NCBI GenBank assembly: GCA_023415845.1 | Contig: JAEZJB010000471.1 | Location: forward strand, 1-10,104 | Reading direction: 5' to 3' | DNA: 10,104 nt | DNA from: Chloroflexota bacterium | GTDB lineage: Bacteria > Chloroflexota > Chloroflexia > Thermomicrobiales > UBA6265 | In this document: positions 1 to 6,466 of the stretch, piece after piece | Layout: the number at the start of each line of letters is the position of its first letter | How positions within the stretch are numbered: position 1 is the first letter of the stretch | Made by a program: the position numbers and the translations under genes | Notes under the pieces: model-generated | The model's database searches: none | What the model saw: the letters and a program-made list of their open reading frames with translations, nothing else | What the model was told of the DNA's origin: nothing

Positions 1-45
1 CTCCTGGCCCGCGATACAGCGACCTGTCACCGAGTGGCCACGCTC

Positions 46-513
46 TCAGATTGACGGGGTCGCCAGCCAGTCATCGACGAACACCACCCAGACCGTCACC
101 GCCAGCTGACCTGCGGTGGTGGTGCCGGTGATCTCGTAGCAGCCTTCCTCCGGGAACCAGATCGATCCGGCGATCGAACCCGAGTCGACCTCGGCGACGC
201 CCGGTTCCGGCGACGTATGGTCACCAACCGGCTCGACCGTGATCGTCAACTCGTTATGCCCCTTGTCCCGCACCCAGATGGTCTTGTTCCAGCCACCGTC
301 GTCGCCCGGTTCGTGCAGGGCGTAGAGGATGCCGTCTTGCGGCACGCCGACGTAGAGGCCGTCCTGCCCGAACCAGACGCCAGGCGGCTCGACGTTCCGT
401 GGATCGACCCCGTTTGGCAGGGTGACCGCGCACCAGTCGGGAATGGACGGCGCTGGGGACGCCATCGGAGTCGCGACGAGGACGATGAGGGAAACCAGCG
501 CGGCGAGGATCAT
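46..513 (-). CDS. Small secreted protein of unknown function, probable single beta-sandwich domain
   Basis: A 155-residue protein. Its N-terminus is a hydrophobic stretch (residues 1-18, alternating Leu/Ile/Val/Ala) followed by a small-residue region (ASPAPS), which fits a Sec signal peptide. No lipobox Cys sits next to it, so it is probably released or surface-held rather than a lipoprotein. The mature part alternates short polar and hydrophobic strands. It ends in a block with the pattern Phe-Pro-Glu-Glu-Gly-Cys-Tyr-Glu-Ile-Thr-Gly (120-130) followed by a hydrophobic strand (LAVTVWVVFV), the look of a C-terminal immunoglobulin-like strand pair. Two cysteines, C28 and C125, could form a disulfide after export. 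The ATG at 513 is preceded on the minus strand by AGGAGAGG about 5-8 nt upstream. The gene diverges from the creatininase-like gene, and nothing links their functions. I do not recognise a named family. Confidence 0.72.
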   Translation of the reverse strand: MILAALVSLIVLVATPMASPAPSIPDWCAVTLPNGVDPRNVEPPGVWFGQDGLYVGVPQDGILYALHEPGDDGGWNKTIWVRDKGHNELTITVEPVGDHTSPEPGVAEVDSGSIAGSIWFPEEGCYEITGTTTAGQLAVTVWVVFVDDWLATPSI

Positions 514-762
514 GGCAGCCTCTCCTGGCGATTGACGAGGACGAGAGTTCTCCGGCAGAGAAACGCATCGTACGGATGAATGGTGATGAGTCGGCTAACG
601 CCAGTGTACCGCTGCTGTCTCGACACAGAGATGTCCCCCTGGGGCCGTCGAGGTGAGTGACGCTGCGACGCGCCTGGTCAGGATCGCTGCCCTTCGTGGG
701 AGGTGATACCGTGGGTCGGGGTCCCGTCGGAGCGGCACGGCCTTCACTGTGGAGACATGCGC

Positions 763-1590
763 ATGCGTACGATTCGGTTCGAGGAGATGTTTCCCTGGGA
801 ACTCGCGCAAACGATCGCGGAAGCTCCAATCTGCTATCTGCCGCTCGGCGTGCTGGAATGGCACGGCGAGCACAGCGCGGTGGGCCTGGATGGCATCAAG
901 GCCCACGCCGTCTGCGAGGAGGCCGCGCGGCGTTCAGGCGGGGTGGTGGTGCCCACGCTCTGGTGGGGTTCCGACGAGCGTGATGATCTCCCCGACGGCA
1001 CATACCTGACTGGCGGCATCGAGCGGGGCGAGCGTTATCACGTGCCCGGTTCCATGTTCTGGATTCGGCCCGAGACATTCCGTGAGTTGCTGGCCGACAT
1101 GTTCGAGGCCATGCGCCGGCGTGGCTTTCGGGTGATTGTAGTGGTTGCAGGTCACTGGTCCCCGCGGGTTTACCTGCCCACCGTGCGCACGGCCGGTGAT
1201 GAATTCCTGGGCCGCCACCCCGACATCCGCTGGCTGCTGGTGACCGACCAGGAGATGGCTCCCGATCTCGACTATCCCTACGAGCACGCGGCCGGTGGCG
1301 AAACGTCGCTCCTGATGGCGATTCGACCGGACCTTGTCGCCCTCGACAAGGCGCTGGAGACCGACCGCTCGCTGGCCTCCTTCTACGCCAACGAGCCGCA
1401 GCACCTGGCACGGCGTCGCGAGCAGCCAGACGGCTACATCGGCCTGTTCACCGGCAGCGATGGTGATGCCAACGACCCCGTTCGTTCGTCGAGCGTGGAG
1501 CGGGGCGAGCTTCTGCTGAGGGCGATTTCGGAGCGGATTGCCGCGCGGGCAAGCGCCTTGCTGGCCGATGTCCGGTCGTCCCCGACGTAG
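763..1590 (+). CDS. Creatininase-family metal-dependent amidohydrolase
   Basis: Translated from the ATG at 763 this is 275 residues, close to the usual 240-270 of the creatininase family, whose members hydrolyse cyclic amides or formamides using two divalent metals. The family signature is visible. LPLGVLEWHGEHSAVGLDG carries the E32, H34 and D43 metal ligands (numbered from 763). A Gly-His block, AGHWSP, lies around H131, and HAAGGETSLLMAIRPDLV supplies H175 and E180. The second block is usually N-G-H-G-G-N, so AGHWSP is an atypical version and the substrate should not be assumed to be creatinine. The frame opens at a GTG (703) and an ATG (757). I prefer 763 because GGAG at 751-754 is 8 nt from it but only 2 nt from 757, and the 703 GTG has its purine run directly abutting. 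No metabolic partners are adjacent, so the pathway is unknown. The product is cytoplasmic, with no signal peptide. Confidence 0.85.
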   Translation: MRTIRFEEMFPWELAQTIAEAPICYLPLGVLEWHGEHSAVGLDGIKAHAVCEEAARRSGGVVVPTLWWGSDERDDLPDGTYLTGGIERGERYHVPGSMFWIRPETFRELLADMFEAMRRRGFRVIVVVAGHWSPRVYLPTVRTAGDEFLGRHPDIRWLLVTDQEMAPDLDYPYEHAAGGETSLLMAIRPDLVALDKALETDRSLASFYANEPQHLARRREQPDGYIGLFTGSDGDANDPVRSSSVERGELLLRAISERIAARASALLADVRSSPT

Positions 1591-1645
1591 TCCTGATCCA
1601 GGGGTGTGATCGGGAAATCCTGCACCGATTACGAACGATAGCTGC

Positions 1646-1674
1646 TTGACGCGGCTTGGAATAGAACATATGTT
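1646..1674 (+). promoter_or_regulatory. Candidate sigma-70 promoter overlapping SOS box 1
   Basis: TTGACG (1646-1651) and TATGTT (1669-1674) are separated by exactly 17 nt. The -10 hexamer lies inside the 12-bp SOS palindrome, so a bound repressor would block RNA polymerase. Transcription would begin near 1681, leaving a short leader to the ribosome-binding site at 1718 and the ATG at 1728. The -35 is a 5/6 match and the -10 a 4/6 match to consensus. Promoter activity is an inference. Confidence 0.5.
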
Positions 1675-1676
1675 CT
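1663..1676. promoter_or_regulatory. SOS box 1 (LexA operator candidate)
   Basis: AGAACATATGTTCT is a perfect 14-bp palindrome containing GAAC-ATAT-GTTC. This matches the Gram-positive/actinobacterial type of LexA operator (GAAC-N4-GTTC). It shares 15 bp, TAGAACATATGTTCT, with the box at 4336-4351. LexA itself is not in the window, so binding is inferred from the motif, its promoter overlap and its recurrence. Confidence 0.68.
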
Positions 1677-1727
1677 TATTTGAGTAAGAGGCGAACACGC
1701 CCTGAAGCAATCAGCCCAGGGATAGCC

Positions 1728-2114
1728 ATGCCTTTCAACCCCCGACGAGACAAATCACCCCAACCCCCACCCGCGGTCAACCTGTCGACCGAGCAGATTC
1801 GAAGCGCGCTCGAACGAGCCGTCGATCTGCGCCGCCAGAACGCCATCAGGCCCGAGGAGGTTCAGGGCCACGCCCTGTGTCCGGGCGACGCGATTCAGTC
1901 GACCGAGGGATATCGCCGCAATCGGCGCTGGCATACGGCTGGAGATACGCAGCCATGCGAGCGGGATGCCTGGTGGCGTGTCGGATGGATAACGCAGGAA
2001 CCAGCCGCCTCAATCCAGACGCCTCCAAGCCAGACGGTGTTTCGAGCGACGTGGGAGGTATGGCTCAACGTCGATGACGGGCGAGTTTGGATGAAAACGA
2101 AGCGCTCCCGCTAG
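1728..2114 (+). CDS. Unrecognised 128-aa protein downstream of an SOS-box promoter
   Basis: The preferred start is the ATG at 1728. It has AGGGA at 1718-1722 five nt upstream and lies downstream of the predicted transcription start. The frame is also open from a TTG at 1680, but that would sit at the very start of the transcript without a ribosome-binding site. The protein is basic. It has a Pro-rich N-terminus (PRRDKSPQPPP), then a short predicted helix (STEQIRSALERAVDLRRQN, about residues 21-39), then a Trp-rich C-terminal half (WWRVGWI, FRATWEVWLNVDDGRVWM) that could form a beta-sheet. The C-terminus is Lys/Arg-rich. There is no signal peptide, membrane helix or recognised catalytic motif. 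Base composition is lower in GC than the flanking genes. The SOS-type promoter suggests a DNA-damage-linked role, but no family can be named, and a spurious frame is not excluded. Confidence 0.55.
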   Translation: MPFNPRRDKSPQPPPAVNLSTEQIRSALERAVDLRRQNAIRPEEVQGHALCPGDAIQSTEGYRRNRRWHTAGDTQPCERDAWWRVGWITQEPAASIQTPPSQTVFRATWEVWLNVDDGRVWMKTKRSR

Positions 2115-2192
2115 GGCCATCTCTGAAGCCAGCCATACCCCAACACGTCGAGTCCCGCTCTACGGCGGTGCGACGGGGCCTGCATCTACGGG

Positions 2193-2211
2193 TGTATTAC
2201 AATGTATTACA
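2193..2211. promoter_or_regulatory. Tandem near-palindromic operator candidate for the toxin-antitoxin operon
   Basis: Two copies of TGTATTACA (2193-2201 and 2203-2211) lie 10 bp apart, one helical turn. Each copy is a near-palindrome (TGTA-T-TACA). Ribbon-helix-helix antitoxins typically bind as paired dimers to closely spaced short palindromes that overlap their own promoter. The location, at the start of the toxin gene, fits autoregulation. The TATTAC cores could also serve as a -10 element. Binding is inferred. Confidence 0.5.
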
Positions 2212-2510
2212 TGGATGTGAGCTTTGAACGCTTTGTCTGGGACGAGTGGAATATTCTCCACATTGCCAAGCACGATGTCAGCCCGGAAGAGGTTGAGTCA
2301 GCGAGAGCGGCTGGTCTGATCCTCTTCCGAGAAAGCTACAAGGGGCGACTGTTGTTGCTCGGTGAAACGACAACCGGTCGTGTGCTTGCCATCGTCGTCG
2401 GACCAGTTCCGGGAGCAGAAGCTGGGACCTGGTATCCATTCAGTGCCAGAACCGCGCATCGTAGCGAACGACGGGCCTATGCCCAACTGACAGGAGGTGA
2501 AACACCATGA
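2202..2510 (+). CDS. BrnT-like type II toxin
   Basis: A 102-residue protein with the layout of BrnT-type toxins, small RelE-fold ribonucleases that inhibit translation. The N-terminal block FVWDEWNILHIAKHDVSPEEV (residues 11-31) corresponds to the family pattern F-x-W-D-x..N..K-H-x-V-x-x-E-E. A central strand pair follows (GRLLLLGETTTGRVLAIVVG). The C-terminal block SARTAHRSERRAY (81-93) matches the usual S-A-R-x-A-x-R-x-E-R-x-x-Y end. The length is normal. The start is uncertain: ATG 2202 and ATG 2211 are both in frame, neither has a clear Shine-Dalgarno sequence, and both overlap the operator-like repeat. A leaderless or weakly initiated start is plausible. The stop overlaps the antitoxin start by 4 nt (ATGA), so the two are translationally coupled. 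The gene lies in the lower-GC patch, consistent with recent acquisition. Confidence 0.82.
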   Translation: MYYMDVSFERFVWDEWNILHIAKHDVSPEEVESARAAGLILFRESYKGRLLLLGETTTGRVLAIVVGPVPGAEAGTWYPFSARTAHRSERRAYAQLTGGETP

Positions 2511-2806
2511 GCAAGTCCAGGCCATCTGTCGATCTGGGATACCCAACGCCAGCACTTGGCAGGATTCCCTCGTTCAACAACATTGAGGAAGAGGCAGAGT
2601 TCTGGGATACCCACAGCTTTACCGAGTTCGAGGAGGAGTTGGTGCCGGTTGAGGTGCGAATAGGTGGCCCCCTTTCCTCCCCGCTATCGGTTCGGCTCGA
2701 TCAGGAGGATCGCCAGGAACTCGCTCGTCGCGCCAAGGAAATGGGTGTTGGGCCGTCCACGCTCGTGCGAATGTGGGTCAAGGAGCGTCTCGCTCGCACT
2801 GGCTGA
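2507..2806 (+). CDS. CopG-family (ribbon-helix-helix) antitoxin
   Basis: A 99-residue antitoxin partner of the preceding toxin. The N-terminal part, IPSFNNIEEEAEFWDTHSFTEF (residues 20-41), is the acidic, aromatic block typical of the CopG antitoxin family, in which the N-terminal arm usually contacts the toxin. The C-terminal part starting LSVRLDQEDRQELARRA (about 60-95, ending STLVRMWVKERL) is a classic strand-helix-helix DNA-binding module. It starts at ATG 2507 behind a near-perfect ribosome-binding site, AGGAGGTGA (2492-2500), whereas the toxin has none. Translation is therefore biased toward antitoxin. It probably represses its own operon through the repeats at 2193-2211. It ends 10 nt before the convergent transporter gene, with no obvious terminator between them. 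Confidence 0.88.
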   Translation: MSKSRPSVDLGYPTPALGRIPSFNNIEEEAEFWDTHSFTEFEEELVPVEVRIGGPLSSPLSVRLDQEDRQELARRAKEMGVGPSTLVRMWVKERLARTG

Positions 2807-2816
2807 TCTTCGCGCC

Positions 2817-4106
2817 TCAATCCGCCGCCGCCGGGGCCAAACTCGGCACCGGCTCCTTCCGGGTTGACCCCCGATTGATCGCCAGCACCATCCCGGCCGC
2901 CACCAGGCTCAGGTACCCCGCCGCGGTGAACGCCAGCACGTAATCGCCCTGCTCTGTCCGCAACACCCCGGCCACGTAGGCTGCGAACGCCGCCCCGAGT
3001 TGGTGCGCGGCAAACACCCAGCCATAGACCAGCGCCGCGGTCCCCACCCCGAACGACTGCGTTGCCACGGCCACCGTCGGCGGTACCGTCGCCACCCAGT
3101 CCAGCCCGTAGAAAACGATGAACGCGATCATCGCGAACTGCGGCAGGTCGAACACGAACGGCAGCAGGATCAGCGACAGTCCCCGCAGCCCGTAATACAT
3201 GAACAGCAGGCGGCGCGGATCGAACCGGTCGGTCAGCCAGCCGGACGCCGTCGTCCCGATGATGTCGAAAATTCCGATCAGGGCCAGCAGGTTGGCGGCG
3301 GCGATCTCGGTCATCCCGTGATCCATCCCCGCCGGAATGAAGTGGGTGCCAATAAGCCCGTTGGTCGTCGCCCCGCAGATGAAGAAGCTCCCGGCCAGCA
3401 GCCAGAAGTTCCGCGTTCCCACCGCCGTCCCAAGCGCCCCGAACGCCGCCGCAATCGGGTTCCGCCGCACCGGGGCCGCGCCCTCCTCGCCGGTCGCGCC
3501 GTAGCGCAGCAGGCCGAGGTCCTCGGGTCGGTTCCGGGCGAAGACCAGCACCAGCGGAATCACCGTCACCGTCGCCACCGCCACCGTGATCGAGACCGCC
3601 CGCCAGCCCTGATGCGAAGCCAGCCAGGCCAGCGCCGGCAGGAAGGCCAGTTGCCCGGTCGCGCTCGCGGCCGTCAGCACCCCCATCACCAGTCCGCGCC
3701 GCGCCACGAACCAGCGCGTCGCCACCGTCGCCGCCAGCACGGTCGCCATCGAACCGGTACCGAGGCCGACCGCCACGCCCCACAACAGGTAGAGCTGCCA
3801 CGGCTCGGTCATGAAGATCGTCAGGAACGCCCCGGTCGAAATCGTGACCAGTGCCGCGGTCAGCACCGTCCTGATCCCCCACCGCTCCATCATCGCCGCC
3901 GCGAACGGCCCCATGAACCCGAACAGGATCAGGTTGATCGAGACCGCCAGCGAGATCGTCGCCCGGTCCCAGCCGAACGCCTCCTGCAGCGGCACGATCA
4001 GCACCCCCGGCGCCGAGCGGAAGCCCGACGCCGCCAGCAGCACGACGAAGGTCAATGCCGCCATCACCCAGGCGTAGTGCAGGTTGCGCGGGCGGGAGAC
4101 AGGCAT
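2817..4106 (-). CDS. Major facilitator superfamily transporter, 12 transmembrane helices
   Basis: A 429-residue integral membrane protein of normal MFS length, with about twelve hydrophobic segments in two halves separated by a charged loop (about residues 190-215, RNRPEDLGLLRYGATGEEGA). Both copies of the loop-2/3-type motif are visible: GPFAAAMMERWGIRTVL (66-82) in the first half and GWLTDRFDPRRLLF (289-302) in the second. The segment ATRWFVARRGLVMGV (129-143), followed by a Gly/Ala-rich helix, is typical of the monocarboxylate / oxalate-formate antiporter branch. A small organic anion is thus a possible substrate, but the sequence does not identify it. The ATG at 4106 has GGAG 8 nt upstream on the minus strand. 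It diverges from the phage-type operon and converges with the antitoxin, and looks like an ordinary chromosomal gene marking the left border of the phage-derived cassette. Confidence 0.9.
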   Translation of the reverse strand: MPVSRPRNLHYAWVMAALTFVVLLAASGFRSAPGVLIVPLQEAFGWDRATISLAVSINLILFGFMGPFAAAMMERWGIRTVLTAALVTISTGAFLTIFMTEPWQLYLLWGVAVGLGTGSMATVLAATVATRWFVARRGLVMGVLTAASATGQLAFLPALAWLASHQGWRAVSITVAVATVTVIPLVLVFARNRPEDLGLLRYGATGEEGAAPVRRNPIAAAFGALGTAVGTRNFWLLAGSFFICGATTNGLIGTHFIPAGMDHGMTEIAAANLLALIGIFDIIGTTASGWLTDRFDPRRLLFMYYGLRGLSLILLPFVFDLPQFAMIAFIVFYGLDWVATVPPTVAVATQSFGVGTAALVYGWVFAAHQLGAAFAAYVAGVLRTEQGDYVLAFTAAGYLSLVAAGMVLAINRGSTRKEPVPSLAPAAAD

Positions 4107-4335
4107 GGGAAGAACTCCAGACGAGGCAGGGTGACCATGGCCGACGTGAGTCCAGCCTGGCGGAATGGTAGGCGACCGTCACCGATCGGACGCACCGGCG
4201 AGTGCCGTGTGAGATCAGGTCGGGGGTATCGCGGACGCTTCCTGTCCTGCTCCCCGCCCTGCCGGGTGTACGAACGACTTTTTTCGGCACGGGTGGCGGG
4301 ATTTCGGCTCCTCGATGCGTACGATAGGGTAGAAG
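4107..4335. other. Divergent intergenic region between transporter and portal operon
   Basis: About 230 nt without a credible gene. It must hold the transporter promoter (minus strand) and the upstream part of the portal-operon promoter. I see no convincing -35 at the usual spacing from the TATGTT inside SOS box 2. A TTTTTT run lies at 4279-4284, and a TACGAT appears just upstream of the box. Long frames crossing this region on both strands have no start signal or coding character. Confidence 0.5.
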
Positions 4336-4351
4336 TAGAACATATGTTCTA
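4336..4351. promoter_or_regulatory. SOS box 2 (LexA operator candidate) at the head of the phage-type operon
   Basis: TAGAACATATGTTCTA is a perfect 16-bp palindrome with the core GAAC-ATAT-GTTC. It is located 38 nt before the portal start codon. It is the same sequence as SOS box 1 over 15 bp. The ATG inside it (4344) is in frame with the portal gene but has no ribosome-binding site, so it is unlikely to be the translation start. In phages and satellites, LexA-type boxes of this kind put expression under DNA-damage control. Actual LexA binding is inferred. Confidence 0.72.
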
Positions 4352-4388
4352 TTCGTTCTGCCTTGCCTACCCTCGAGGAGTCGCTCCC

Positions 4389-5774
4389 ATGCTCGTTGCC
4401 GGTCCCTGGCTCACCTCTCCCGATCTCTCCGCCTGGCCGCCCGCCACGCGCACGCCTGCCGACGATGCCCGCGTGGCTGCCTACGCGGCCGCCCTCGCCT
4501 TCTTTCACGGCGACCAGTGGACCTCCCCACCCCGCCGGGGCGAATCCCGCCTCGTCTTCAACTACGCGCGGGCACTCGTGCGCAAGACCGCCAGCTATGT
4601 CTTTCCCGGCCCGCTGGCAGTCTCGACGGTGCCCCTCACCGACACCCCTGCCGCGCGGGAGGCGGCCAGTCTCGCCGAACGCCTGCTGGCCACGCTCACC
4701 ACCGATCTCGATCTCGCCCGCCTCGACCAGCAACTGGCCATCGATGCGGCTGTCCTCGGTGACGCCGCAATCAAGGTCACCTGGGACCAGCGGCGGCAGC
4801 GCCCCCGCGTCGCCCCGGTCGATCCGGCCGCCCTCGTCGCCAGTTGGGCGCCCGACGATCCGCAGGAGGTCGATCGCATCGTCCACGCCTACGCCCTGAC
4901 CGGTCTCCAGGCTCGCCGCCTCTTCCCCGATCTCGATCTTTCCGCCCTCGATCCCGAGGCGACCGTGCCGGTGGTCGAGGACTGGATGGACGCCACCTGG
5001 AGCATCCGCATTGCCGGGCAGCACGTGCGCACCATGCCCAATCCCTACGGCTGGATTCCCTACCTGGTTGCCGCCAACAATCCACGCCCGCTCGCCTTCT
5101 GGGGCCAGTCCGATCTCGTCGATCTCCACGATGTCTGCCGGGAGATCAACCAGCGCATGACCGTGATGGCCCGCATCCTCGAGCTCTCCGGCGCCCCGAT
5201 CGCCGTGCTCGAGAACGTCCACGGCTCGGAGGGGATCGCGGTCGGCCCGGGCGCGAAGTGGGAGTTGCCCGAAGGCGCGAAGGCCTACCTGCTCGATCTC
5301 CTCCAGGGCGGCAGTTCGCAGATCCATCTCGACTACCTCGACCGGCTCTTTCGCATCCTCCACGACCTGAGCGAAACCCCGCGTACCGCCTTTGGCGATT
5401 CCGGGCGCGACCTCTCCGGCGCCGCGCTCGAAGTCGAGATCCAGCCGCTGGTCCAGAAGGTCCAGCGCCTCCGCCGCATGTGGGACAGCGTCTTCACCCG
5501 CCGCAACGCGATGCTGCTCGACCTGCTCGAACGGTTTGGCGGCCACCCGCTGCACGGCGTGCGCCAGACCACCACCATCTGGCCCCCGATCCTCCCCAGC
5601 GACCGTGAAGGCGCCGTGCGCGACGCCGTGTCGCTGGTCGAGAGCGGGATCCAGAGCCGTCGCAGTGCCATCGTCGCCCTCGGCGGCAACGATCCCGAAA
5701 CCGAACTGGCCGCGATTCGGGCCGAACGTGACCTCGCCGCGCCCGCCCCGATCACCGAAAGGACCCCAGCATGA
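4389..5774 (+). CDS. Phage portal protein (SPP1 gp6-like)
   Basis: 461 residues from ATG 4389, with GAGGAG (4375-4380) 8 nt upstream. This is a normal length for the SPP1 gp6 class of portal. In tailed phages, twelve portal subunits form the ring through which DNA enters and leaves the capsid. Family hallmarks in order: HGDQW (40-44); RLVFNYARALVRKTASYVFP (54-73), the conserved N-terminal clip/wing helix region; the EINQRMTVMARILELSGAPI helix (about 251-270); and the SGAALEVEIQPLVQKVQRLR segment near residues 342-361, corresponding to the s-G-x-A-L-k..l..L..K..R stem helix. It ends with a short charged tail. It overlaps the next gene by 4 nt (ATGA). It is the first gene after the SOS box. A portal normally follows a terminase gene, and none is present here. 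Confidence 0.85.
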   Translation: MLVAGPWLTSPDLSAWPPATRTPADDARVAAYAAALAFFHGDQWTSPPRRGESRLVFNYARALVRKTASYVFPGPLAVSTVPLTDTPAAREAASLAERLLATLTTDLDLARLDQQLAIDAAVLGDAAIKVTWDQRRQRPRVAPVDPAALVASWAPDDPQEVDRIVHAYALTGLQARRLFPDLDLSALDPEATVPVVEDWMDATWSIRIAGQHVRTMPNPYGWIPYLVAANNPRPLAFWGQSDLVDLHDVCREINQRMTVMARILELSGAPIAVLENVHGSEGIAVGPGAKWELPEGAKAYLLDLLQGGSSQIHLDYLDRLFRILHDLSETPRTAFGDSGRDLSGAALEVEIQPLVQKVQRLRRMWDSVFTRRNAMLLDLLERFGGHPLHGVRQTTTIWPPILPSDREGAVRDAVSLVESGIQSRRSAIVALGGNDPETELAAIRAERDLAAPAPITERTPA

Positions 5775-6418
5775 CGACGCGCCTCGACTTGCGCCTGATC
5801 CTTCGCCGCCGCCTCTCCGATACCAATACCCACCCCTTGTGGGACGATGATTTCCTCAACGATGCCATCACCGAGGGGATTCGCCGCTACAGCACCCCCG
5901 TCCCGCGTCAGGCCGTGATCGCCCCCCACGTGCTGGCCGGTGCCCGCGAGATCGAGTTGCCGCCTACGGTCAACGCCATGCGCGTGGTCCACGTCTTCGA
6001 CGATCGGGGCATTCCCTGGCGGCGCTGGGAGGAACAGCGCGATCCTCCCCCCTCACCCACCGGGTTCGCCGAGGTTCCGGCCGTCTGGCGCGCCTGGGCC
6101 ACCAGCGTGATTCTCGGCACGCCCGCCCCTCGCAGCGGCACCTGGCGGCTGGAGTATTACGCCAACCGCCTTGAACCGATCGACGACTACCTCGATCTCG
6201 ATATCTCTCCCGGCGACGAAGACCTGGTGCTCGCGTTGACCTTTGCCGTCGCCCTCAGCCGGCGCGCCGTGGCCGAGGGCAAGCGCTACAACGGGCGCGG
6301 TGGCGTCCATCCCATCGCCGCCGCCGCCCGCACCGCCCAGGCCGATGCCGACCGGCTGATCTGGCGCCGGTTCCGCGTCGTGCGCTCCGGCACCCTCAAC
6401 AACACCGTTGCCGATTGA
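5771..6418 (+). CDS. Head-tail connector/adaptor-like phage protein
   Basis: 215 residues starting in the ATGA overlap with the portal gene, with GAAAGGA (5757-5763) 7 nt upstream. The N-terminal segment RLDLRLILRRRLSDTNTHPLWDDDFLNDAITEGIRRYS resembles the helical start of phage head-completion/adaptor proteins. Those proteins commonly have a pattern of Leu-rich helix, short loop, 'W.d.eL...in.ai..y'. Next comes a beta-rich middle (REIELPPTVNAMRVVHVF; TWRLEYYANRL), then a C-terminal helix rich in Ala and charged residues (DLVLALTFAVALSRRAVAEGKRYN). Adaptor proteins dock under the portal ring, which fits its place directly behind the portal gene. The assignment rests on pattern and position; I cannot identify a specific family. 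Confidence 0.6.
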   Translation: MTTRLDLRLILRRRLSDTNTHPLWDDDFLNDAITEGIRRYSTPVPRQAVIAPHVLAGAREIELPPTVNAMRVVHVFDDRGIPWRRWEEQRDPPPSPTGFAEVPAVWRAWATSVILGTPAPRSGTWRLEYYANRLEPIDDYLDLDISPGDEDLVLALTFAVALSRRAVAEGKRYNGRGGVHPIAAAARTAQADADRLIWRRFRVVRSGTLNNTVAD

Positions 6419-6466
6419 TGCCGTCCCTGTTCCCCACCGGACGCTCTCGCGTCAGGAGTTCATCCC

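Noticed and set aside
1877..2077. 66-aa plus-strand frame inside the unknown 128-aa gene
   Set aside because: No ribosome-binding site and no recognisable pattern. It overlaps a frame with a better start and promoter alignment.
4148..4230. tRNA-Leu-like stretch (TGGCGGAATGGTAGGCG), possible tRNA remnant or att site
   Set aside because: It resembles a D-arm, but no anticodon stem, T-loop (GGTTCGA) or acceptor pairing follows. No matching direct repeat was seen at the far side of the operon.
2701..4290. 529-aa minus-strand frame overlapping the transporter in another register
   Set aside because: Gly/Arg/Ala-rich shadow. The 429-aa frame has clear MFS helices and motifs.
3000..4388. N-terminal 460-residue extension of the portal frame
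   Set aside because: It runs antisense through the transporter gene and is His/Arg/Gln-rich shadow sequence. The ATG at 4389 has GAGGAG at ideal spacing and gives a normal portal length.
4215..5555. 446-aa minus-strand open frame opposite the portal gene
   Set aside because: Antisense shadow of a GC-rich gene: no signal for a start, low-complexity Gly/Glu/Asp/Arg content, and the plus strand encodes a recognisable portal protein.
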